From Anaerolineae bacterium (GTDB lineage Bacteria > Chloroflexota > Anaerolineae > JAAYZQ01), in the NCBI GenBank assembly GCA_016926595.1, contig JAFGOG010000538.1, forward strand, positions 1-5,799: a DNA stretch of 5,799 bases, in the 5' to 3' direction. The notes beneath the pieces are model-generated. The model worked only from the letters and a program-made list of their open reading frames with translations, searched no databases and had not been told where the DNA came from. Both the position numbers and the translations under genes were made by a program. Shown here one piece after another: positions 1-5,050 of this stretch. How positions within the stretch are numbered: position 1 is the stretch's first letter; every line of letters starts with the position of its first letter.

Positions 1-970
1 CGGGGATGCCCACAGCCATCATCCCGCCGACAACCGGCAGCTTTTCGAACACAGTCACCCAGTAGCCCAACCGCGCCAGCCGGTCGGCTACGGCCATGCC
101 CGCCGGCCCAGCGCCGATCACCGCCACCTGTTTGGATTTTCGATTTTCGATTTTGTCCCCTGACGGGGATCTGCGTGATTTTGGATTGGGGACAGGCTCC
201 GGATCCAAGACTCCTGGCCCTGCTGCGCCCTGGCTGAGTTCCCAGTCCGATACGAACCGCTTCAGCGCCCGGATGCTCACCGCTGAATCTATCTCGGCGC
301 GGCGGCAGTTCACCTCACAGGGATGGGTGCAGATCCGGCCACAGATGCCGGGGAACGGGATCGCCTCCCGGATCAGGTCCAGCGCCTCCTGGAACCGCCC
401 CTGAGCGATCAGGGCAACATAGCCCTGGACGTGGATGCCCCCCGGGCAGGTGTTCGAACAGGGTGGCTTGCCCAGTTTGTCGATCGCCACGCAGCCCGGC
501 TGGGCCCCTTCCAGGTAATAAATGGCTTTGTGATTGGTGCCCGGCACAGTCACGGGGCAAACCTCGATGCAGTCTCCGCAGGCGGTGCATTTACTCAGGT
601 CCACGTAGCGAGGGTGCTGGCGCAGCTCCACCTGAAAGCGTCCGGCCTGTCCCGTCCCCTGAAGGGGATCTCCGTCAACCGCCTCGGCGCGGTTGACACG
701 GGTGTTGGTCCACACGGTGACGTTGGGATGCTTCGCCACCTCCAGCATCCGGGCATTCAACAGATGCTGGGGCACAACGGTTGCACCCTCGTTGCCACGG
801 AGATCACGCAGATCACGCAGATCCCCGTCAAGGGACCCACTAGGGGACCCTTCAGGGGAAAGGAAGGGCGACTCTTCCACCAGGTGGACGTGGATCCCCG
901 ACTCGGCCAGGTCCAATGCCGCCTGTAGGCCGGCCACACTTCCGCCGATAACGAGTGCGCTTTTGGTCAT
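1..970 (-). CDS. HdrA/GltD-type FAD and iron-sulfur oxidoreductase, 3' end outside window
   Basis: The frame is open from the ATG at 970-968 to the window edge (323 codons), and the protein continues beyond it. Visible layout: a Rossmann-like dinucleotide fold at residues 4-32 (VIGGSVAG at 7-14), an HdrA-like region (MLEVAKHPN at 75-83), one [4Fe-4S] motif (C128, C131, C134, C138 followed by P), a GltD-type Fe-S domain (C171, C175, C210, C214, C218, C222), then a second nucleotide-binding motif GAGPAG at 286-291. This matches fusions of heterodisulfide-reductase subunit A with the glutamate synthase small subunit/NfnB family. Inferred role: cytoplasmic electron transfer between ferredoxin and NAD(P) or a further partner, serving the Kor complex upstream. 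It starts 7 bases after korBC with no clear Shine-Dalgarno, so translational coupling is likely. Odd points: the first motif has Ser11 where the middle Gly of GxGxxG is expected, the HdrA segment with conserved cysteines after the first fold is absent, and three repeat insertions lie at residues 38-58, 92-106 and 259-280. Family is fairly sure, substrate is not. Confidence 0.85.
   Translation of the reverse strand, partial: MTKSALVIGGSVAGLQAALDLAESGIHVHLVEESPFLSPEGSPSGSLDGDLRDLRDLRGNEGATVVPQHLLNARMLEVAKHPNVTVWTNTRVNRAEAVDGDPLQGTGQAGRFQVELRQHPRYVDLSKCTACGDCIEVCPVTVPGTNHKAIYYLEGAQPGCVAIDKLGKPPCSNTCPGGIHVQGYVALIAQGRFQEALDLIREAIPFPGICGRICTHPCEVNCRRAEIDSAVSIRALKRFVSDWELSQGAAGPGVLDPEPVPNPKSRRSPSGDKIENRKSKQVAVIGAGPAGMAVADRLARLGYWVTVFEKLPVVGGMMAVGIP
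131..194 (+). repeat. Repeat copy A: ATTTTCG tandem plus palindromic core
   Basis: Three 7-bp units (GATTTTC 135-141, GATTTTC 142-148, GATTTTG 149-155) run into the palindromic core at 155-176: GTCCCC, loop TGAC, GGGGATCT, GCGT. Another GATTTTG follows at 177-183. TGTCCCC (154-160) is also an exact inverted match to GGGGACA (188-194), enclosing the right part of the element. It lies inside the HdrA-GltD gene and encodes residues 259-280, the linker between the Fe-S domain and the second nucleotide-binding fold. The AT-rich tandem units stand out against the GC-rich surroundings. Confidence 0.85.
654..697 (+). repeat. Repeat copy B: palindromic core plus 9-bp inverted repeat
   Basis: The core at 654-675 reads GTCCCC, loop TGAA, GGGGATCT, CCGT, differing from copy A at 2 of 22 bases. 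Overlapping its end is a perfect 9-bp inverted repeat, GTCAACCGC (674-682) and GCGGTTGAC (689-697), with a 6-base loop. The whole encodes residues 92-106 of the HdrA-GltD protein (VNRAEAVDGDPLQGT), just before the ferredoxin motif. The core is clearly a family member; the adjoining hairpin may be part of the element or coincidence. Confidence 0.75.
797..859 (-). repeat. Repeat copy C: 63-bp mosaic of three 12-bp and three 9-bp units
   Basis: This copy is inverted relative to the other three. Its core on the minus strand (836-815) differs from copy A at 1 of 22 bases. It is expanded: on the minus strand there are three 12-bp units (859-848, 847-836, 835-824), each a CCC/GGG mini-hairpin, then three 9-bp units (823-815 and 814-806 GATCTGCGT; 805-797 GATCTCCGT). 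Unit boundaries coincide with codon boundaries, giving SPEG, SPSG, SLDG and then DLR three times (residues 38-58 of the HdrA-GltD protein). Confidence 0.88.
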
Positions 971-977
971 GATCCGA

Positions 978-2609
978 TCAAGTCCCCAAAAGGGGATCTC
1001 CGTAGGCCTGCTGATCCTCTCTGTTCTTTTCGGCCATTTGCCTCTTGCCCTCTTCATAGCCGGTATCGAACGCTTTTAGATTCAAGTCCACCGTCTTGGC
1101 AGGGACCGACTCGGCCACGGAATGACGCATCGCCTCCCAGCTGATGGCGCCAACGATCGCCGCCCAAAAGCCGAGCATGACGCTATTGGCGGCGCGGTTC
1201 GTGCCCAACTGCTCGGCGATGTGGGTCGCCGCCAGGCTAAATGTGGCGATATCCTGACGGTGACCGGCAGGCAGCGCAACCAGGCCCTCGTCGATCATCA
1301 ACGCGCCGCCGGGTGCCAGCTCGGCCACATACCTGTCATACGCGCCCTGGGACATGATGATCATACTGGTCGGCTGGATCAGGTGTGGATGGTGGATCGG
1401 ATCGCTGGCGAAAACGACCTGTGAGCCCGCCGCGCCGCCGCGTGCCTCGGGGCCATAGCTCTGGGTAAAGCACGCTTCCAGCTTGTCGTACAGGGCTGCT
1501 GCCTGGCCGATGATCCGGCCAGCGCTGATAATGCCCTGCCCGCCAAAGCCGCCCAACTGCACTTCGGTGCGCGGCACGCAATCGGTCCGTTTAGGTATCT
1601 GGGGCCGGTTGTCCAACGCCTTTTTCTCGGCCAGCCACCACTTTTCGGCCTGGATAGCCCGCTGGCGGATCGCGACCTGGAGATCAGGCTTGGCGTCGTC
1701 CAGGAACTTGCCTTCCGCGATCTCGGTGACCTCGCCCTTTTCGTTACAAGCGATCTGGGCATCCTTGGGATGGGTGCCACTGCCGATCTTGCCCACCTTC
1801 TGGTAGAACTTGAGCACCTCCAGGCCGCGCCGCCCCAAACCCTCAGGATCCAGCCCTTTGCCCTCCAGGTTCCAGCGAGCGTAGGCGGTGGAGCAGGGGG
1901 CAATGATCTCGACAAAGCTAAAGCCGGGGTGGGCCAGTGCCTCGCGCAGAGTCCACTCTAACCGGCGGGCGTGCAGCACGGTCCAGCGGGCCACAAACGA
2001 GGCGCCGGCAGCCGCGGCCAGGTAAGGCAGATTGAAGGGATACTCAAAGTTGCCGTATTGCGTCGTCACCGAGCGGCCCTCGTGCGGCGTGGTTGGGCCG
2101 ACCTGGCCGCCGGTCATGCCATAATTAAAGTTGTTGACGCAGACAACCGCCAATTCCAGGTTGCGCCGGGCAGCGTGGATGAAATGGTTGCCGCCGATGC
2201 CGGCGATGTCGCCGTCGCCCGAGATGACGATTACCTTGAGCTCCGGATTGGCGAGCTTGAGGCCGGTGGCAAAGGGGATGGCCCGCCCGTGGGTAGTGTG
2301 AAACGAGTCGAGCCGGACATAGCCGGCGATGCGCCCGGTGCAGCCGATGCCCGATACCACCGCCACCTTGTCCAGGTCCCAGCCCTTGTTCTTTTCCAAC
2401 CACTGCAGGGCGCCGATGAAAGTAGTCAAGGCTGTGCCCAACCCACAGCCCTGGCACCAGATGTGGGGCAGCCGCTCTCCGCGCAACAGCTCGTCCATCG
2501 GGTGCAAGCCGGTCACCCAGTCGCTCTCGTCTGGCAGCTCGTAGCCCAACAGCTTTAACCGCTCGCTGCGGCCCATCATCTCCGATGACGCCGTCCGCTC
2601 TTCAGGCAT
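978..2609 (-). CDS. korB: 2-oxoglutarate:ferredoxin oxidoreductase, fused beta-gamma subunit (KorB-KorC)
   Basis: A 543-residue protein joining two subunits that are usually separate. Residues about 30-340 are the thiamine diphosphate-binding beta subunit: CQGCG at 52-56 (family usually CPGCG), SGIGCTGR with C90, the GDGD motif at 131-134 with NHFIHAARRN after it, NNFNYGMTGGQ at 159-169 for Mg/ThDP binding, and APCST with C239. C52, C55, C90 and C239 are the likely [4Fe-4S] ligands. Residues about 348-520 are the gamma subunit: GGFGGQGI at 353-360 and SYGPEARGG at 384-392. With KorA and KorD it should cleave or form 2-oxoglutarate using CoA and ferredoxin; the sucCD neighbours support that substrate, while another 2-oxoacid remains possible. 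The ATG at 2609-2607 follows GGAGG by 8 bases and lies 3 bases after korA. The last eight residues (GDPLLGT and the preceding Y) and the stop come from a palindromic repeat at 982-1003. Confidence 0.92.
   Translation of the reverse strand: MPEERTASSEMMGRSERLKLLGYELPDESDWVTGLHPMDELLRGERLPHIWCQGCGLGTALTTFIGALQWLEKNKGWDLDKVAVVSGIGCTGRIAGYVRLDSFHTTHGRAIPFATGLKLANPELKVIVISGDGDIAGIGGNHFIHAARRNLELAVVCVNNFNYGMTGGQVGPTTPHEGRSVTTQYGNFEYPFNLPYLAAAAGASFVARWTVLHARRLEWTLREALAHPGFSFVEIIAPCSTAYARWNLEGKGLDPEGLGRRGLEVLKFYQKVGKIGSGTHPKDAQIACNEKGEVTEIAEGKFLDDAKPDLQVAIRQRAIQAEKWWLAEKKALDNRPQIPKRTDCVPRTEVQLGGFGGQGIISAGRIIGQAAALYDKLEACFTQSYGPEARGGAAGSQVVFASDPIHHPHLIQPTSMIIMSQGAYDRYVAELAPGGALMIDEGLVALPAGHRQDIATFSLAATHIAEQLGTNRAANSVMLGFWAAIVGAISWEAMRHSVAESVPAKTVDLNLKAFDTGYEEGKRQMAEKNREDQQAYGDPLLGT
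982..1003 (+). repeat. Repeat copy D at the 3' end of korBC
   Basis: The sequence reads GTCCCC, loop AAAA, GGGGATCT, CCGT, differing from copy B only at two loop bases. Read on the minus strand it supplies the final codons of korBC (GDPLLGT), with the TGA stop immediately after at 980-978. The 5-bp stem (983-987 with 992-996) is intact. No run of T follows in the direction of transcription, so it is not a convincing terminator. Confidence 0.8.
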
Positions 2610-2612
2610 CGG

Positions 2613-3866
2613 CTATTCCTCCGCTTTCTCGCTGCTGGGTAGATTCTTCGCCTCGGTCAGAATGACAGGTGGACGGCCGGCTGCCTGGCGGATGGCGTTC
2701 AGCACGTGGTGCGGCTCCAGGATGTCACCCCCGGCCCGGTTGGCGCCCAACACCAGGGCCTGACCGGCGGCACACCGCTCCACCTCGCGGGCGATCTGCC
2801 CCAGGTTAATCTCAGGCACCACAAACGCCCGGATGCCTTTTGCTAACCGCCGGATCGCCTCGTCGGGGAAGGGCCAGACGGTGATTAACCGCAGATAGCC
2901 CACCCGGATCCCCTCCCGTCGCGCCTGCTCGATGGGCCATAGCGACGTTCGGGCCGATATACCGTACGACACTACCACCACCTCCGCATCCTCGGTGTCC
3001 CGCTCCTTGAACTGGATGATCTCGTCGCGGTGGGCGCGGATCTTGTTCACCAGCCGGGTCACGTTCCACTCGTGCGCATTGGCATTCATCACCGGGTAGC
3101 CTCGCTCGTCGTGGGTCAGGCCGGTGACGTGGATGCGGTATCCCTCGCCGGCAGCGACCATCGGCGAGACATGACCGTCTCCACCCGATGGGCTGTCGCG
3201 AAAGATGCGGAAATGGTCCGGCTCCACGTCGCCCTTGCGCACCTGGGGACGGGTGACGATCTCGACCGCTTCAGGCGGGGGGATGATCACCTTCTCCGTC
3301 ATGTGGCCCACCTCGGCGTCGGTCATGACCAGTACCGGGGTGCGGTACCTCTCCGCCAGGTTAAAAGCGCGGATAGTCAGGTCAAAAAGCTCCTGGGGCG
3401 AGTTCGGCGACAGGGCAATGATCTCATAGTCGCCGTGCGAGCCCCATCGGGCCTGCATCATGTCCTGCTGGCCAACCAGCGTCGGCAGGCCGGTCGATGG
3501 TCCGCCGCGCTGGACGTTGACCAGGACGCAGGGCGTTTCTAGCATCACGCCCAGGCCCAGGTTCTCCATCATCAGCGAAAAGCCCGGCCCGCTGGTGGCG
3601 GTCATCGACTTGAGCCCGGCCCACGATGCGCCCAAAATGGCGTTCATCGACGCCAGCTCATCCTCCATCTGGATATACACCCCGCCCACCTGCGGCATGC
3701 GCACCGACATCCGTTCGGCGATCTCGGTGGCAGGAGTGATCGGGTAGCCGGCAAAAAAACGACAGCCGGCCAGGAGCGCCCCCTCGGCGCAGGCGTGATC
3801 GCCCAACATAAAGTGCTCGCCGGTCAACAGGCCTCGCTGCTCGCTTGTCGTCGTCAAAGGTGGCAT
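2613..3866 (-). CDS. korA: 2-oxoglutarate:ferredoxin oxidoreductase, alpha subunit
   Basis: A 417-residue alpha subunit of the 2-oxoacid:ferredoxin oxidoreductase family. Recognisable signatures are ACAEGALLAGCRFFAGYP at 25-42 continuing into ITPATEIAERM, the acidic MEDELASMNAILGASWAG at 67-84, TSGPGFSLMMENLG at 91-104, and NVQRGGPSTGLPT at 117-129. The C-terminal part (about 296-365: VVVVSYGISA, then GYLRLITVWPFP, then VVPEINLGQI) is the transketolase C-terminal-like domain. It pairs with the beta-gamma fusion encoded 3 bases downstream to form the catalytic core. It is somewhat longer than the roughly 375 residues I expect for KorA, partly because of a tail after residue 398 (VILTEAKNLPSS, then EKAEE) that derives from a dispersed-repeat-like palindrome. 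The start at 3866-3864 has only a weak purine-rich AGAGAGA leader, 4 bases after the korD stop, suggesting coupling. Alternative substrate: branched-chain 2-oxoacids; sucCD context favours 2-oxoglutarate. Confidence 0.93.
   Translation of the reverse strand: MPPLTTTSEQRGLLTGEHFMLGDHACAEGALLAGCRFFAGYPITPATEIAERMSVRMPQVGGVYIQMEDELASMNAILGASWAGLKSMTATSGPGFSLMMENLGLGVMLETPCVLVNVQRGGPSTGLPTLVGQQDMMQARWGSHGDYEIIALSPNSPQELFDLTIRAFNLAERYRTPVLVMTDAEVGHMTEKVIIPPPEAVEIVTRPQVRKGDVEPDHFRIFRDSPSGGDGHVSPMVAAGEGYRIHVTGLTHDERGYPVMNANAHEWNVTRLVNKIRAHRDEIIQFKERDTEDAEVVVVSYGISARTSLWPIEQARREGIRVGYLRLITVWPFPDEAIRRLAKGIRAFVVPEINLGQIAREVERCAAGQALVLGANRAGGDILEPHHVLNAIRQAAGRPPVILTEAKNLPSSEKAEE
2618..2622 (-). promoter_or_regulatory. 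korBC ribosome binding site inside the korA 3' end
   Basis: GGAGG on the minus strand lies 8 bases before the korBC ATG and within the last codons of korA, just before its TAG stop. It supports the ATG at 2609. Confidence 0.78.
2641..2669. repeat. Dispersed-repeat-like palindrome forming the korA tail
   Basis: The plus strand reads AGATTCTTCGCC then TCGGTCAGAATGACAGG. ATTCT (2643-2647) and AGAAT (2659-2663) are inverted matches around an 11-base centre. From memory this closely resembles a short element (AGATTCTTCGCTTCG then CTCAGAATGACA) found in many copies in diverse bacterial genomes, with about 2 differences. On the minus strand it encodes VILTEAKNL, in the C-terminal tail of KorA beyond the conserved domain. 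Only one copy is in this window, so repeat status rests on recall. Confidence 0.6.
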
Positions 3867-3870
3867 CGCT

Positions 3871-4170
3871 TCATCTCTCTCTGTGGATCGGTACTATCTT
3901 GTCTGGCGTGCACGCGCCGGCGTCCTCCACATAGATGGCAAAATCGGGGCAGAGCAGCGCGCACAGCCCGCAATCGACGCAGTACGAGTCGTCGATGATC
4001 TTGGGCGGGTGGTAGCCCTTGCTGTTGGTCTCCTTGGACATGACCAGCACGTTTTGCGGGCAGAACTCGACGCAGAAACCGCACCCCTTGCACCGCTCCT
4101 CGATGATGTGGATAACGCCGCAGGGTACCTTGACCCGATCTCGATCCAAGGGCTGTCGCCAATAGGTCAT
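3871..4170 (-). CDS. korD: 2x[4Fe-4S] ferredoxin-type delta subunit of the Kor complex
   Basis: A 99-residue protein with two complete CxxCxxCxxxCP cluster motifs: C27, C30, C33, C37 and C64, C67, C70, C74. This is the bacterial dicluster ferredoxin fold seen as the delta subunit of 2-oxoacid:ferredoxin oxidoreductases. It would accept electrons from the cluster in the beta subunit and pass them to soluble ferredoxin or to the flavoprotein encoded at the end of the operon. Residues 1-20 (about MTYWRQPLDRDRVKVPCGVI) form an N-terminal extension before the first cluster, and residues 42-62 form an insert between clusters. The start at 4170-4168 is set by a perfect AGGAGG. The gene lies between sucD (8 bases upstream) and korA (4 bases downstream), which supports a subunit role rather than a free ferredoxin, although the latter cannot be excluded. 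Confidence 0.93.
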   Translation of the reverse strand: MTYWRQPLDRDRVKVPCGVIHIIEERCKGCGFCVEFCPQNVLVMSKETNSKGYHPPKIIDDSYCVDCGLCALLCPDFAIYVEDAGACTPDKIVPIHRER

Positions 4171-4174
4171 AGAT

Positions 4175-4181
4175 CCTCCTA
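4175..4181 (-). promoter_or_regulatory. korD ribosome binding site overlapping the sucD stop codon
   Basis: The minus strand reads TAGGAGG, in which TAG (4181-4179) is the stop codon of sucD and AGGAGG is a perfect Shine-Dalgarno 4-5 bases before the korD ATG. The overlap fixes the korD start and implies that ribosomes terminating on sucD are placed directly at the korD initiation site. Confidence 0.85.
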
Positions 4182-5048
4182 TCTTGCGCGCTGGGCCACC
4201 AGGTCGGCGATCTCGGCGGGATGGCTCGCCACCTGCACCCCCACGGCCTTGAAGGCAGCGATCTTTTCAGCGGCCGTTCCCTCCCCGCCCTCGATGATCG
4301 CCCCGGCGTGGCCCATCCGCTTGCCGGGCGGGGCCGTCTGGCCGGCAATAAAGGCGGTCACCGGCTTGGACATGTGATGGGCGATAAACTGCGCCGCCCG
4401 CTCCTCGTCACTGCCGCCGATCTCGCCGATCAACACCACCTGCTCGGTGCGCGGGTCATCCTCAAAGAGGGTGAGCACGTCGATAAACCCGGTACCGATG
4501 ATCGGATCGCCGCCGATGCCGATGGCCGTCGACTGGCCAAGCTTTCTTTGCGTCAACGCATAGACTACCTCGTAGGTCAGCGTGCCGCTGCGCGACACCA
4601 CACCAACCGGCCCTCGTGTGTGAATGTGACCGGGCATGATGCCCACCTTGGCCTCACCAGGGGTGATGACCCCCGGGCAGTTTGGCCCGACCAGGCGGGT
4701 ACCCACGCAGTCCAGGTGGGCCCGCACCCGGATCATGTCCAGCACCGGGATGCCCTCGGTGATGCATACCACCAGCTTGATGCCGGCGTCGGCTGCCTCG
4801 AGGATAGCGTCGGCGGCAAAGCGGGCCGGGACGTAAATGATCGACGTATTGGCGCCGGTGGCCTCGACCGCCTCGCGTACCGTGTCAAAGACCGGCACGC
4901 CAGCAGCCCACTCCCCCCCCTTACCCGGAGAGGTGCCGGCCACGACGTTCGTCCCATATTCGATCATCTGCCGGGTATGGAACTCGCCCTCCCGCCCGGT
5001 AATGCCCTGTACCACCAGCCGCGTGTCTTTGTTGACCAAGACGCTCAT
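4179..5048 (-). CDS. sucD: Succinyl-CoA synthetase, alpha subunit
   Basis: A 289-residue protein of normal length for the family. It has the N-terminal CoA-binding Rossmann fold ([20 protein letters not shown] at 13-32, SPGKGG at 40-45), ITEGIPV at 96-102, [12 protein letters not shown] at 121-132, the [14 protein letters not shown] stretch at 177-190, and the active-site loop GHAGAI at 246-251. His247 is the residue expected to be phosphorylated during catalysis (E. coli His246). With SucC it interconverts succinyl-CoA, ADP or GDP and phosphate with succinate, CoA and the nucleoside triphosphate in the cytoplasm. The ATG at 5048-5046 is 2 bases after the sucC stop and 8 bases after GGGAGGG, so sucC and sucD are tightly coupled. 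In this operon it consumes, or supplies, the succinyl-CoA handled by the Kor complex. No missing key residue seen. Confidence 0.97.
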   Translation of the reverse strand: MSVLVNKDTRLVVQGITGREGEFHTRQMIEYGTNVVAGTSPGKGGEWAAGVPVFDTVREAVEATGANTSIIYVPARFAADAILEAADAGIKLVVCITEGIPVLDMIRVRAHLDCVGTRLVGPNCPGVITPGEAKVGIMPGHIHTRGPVGVVSRSGTLTYEVVYALTQRKLGQSTAIGIGGDPIIGTGFIDVLTLFEDDPRTEQVVLIGEIGGSDEERAAQFIAHHMSKPVTAFIAGQTAPPGKRMGHAGAIIEGGEGTAAEKIAAFKAVGVQVASHPAEIADLVAQRAR

Positions 5049-5050
5049 AT

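Noticed and set aside
323..928. A 201-codon plus-strand frame and overlapping smaller frames at the left end
   Set aside because: They are shadows of the HdrA-GltD gene, whose minus-strand frame is open across 323 codons with clear Fe-S and nucleotide-binding motifs.
1..970. HdrA-GltD gene as a pseudogene broken by repeats
   Set aside because: No stop or frameshift is present; repeat lengths preserve the frame and the downstream cluster and nucleotide-binding motifs remain intact. Loss of the first flavin site is possible but not shown.
982..996. Possible rho-independent terminator between korBC and the flavoprotein gene
   Set aside because: The stem is only 5 bp, no T tract follows on the transcribed strand, and the same core recurs inside coding sequence.
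131..1003. CRISPR-like array or integron sites
   Set aside because: Copies are irregularly spaced, in both orientations, inside coding frames, and without uniform spacers or nearby cas or integrase genes.
1971..2558. A 195-codon plus-strand frame opposite korBC
   Set aside because: Antisense to conserved ThDP-binding sequence; no plausible product.
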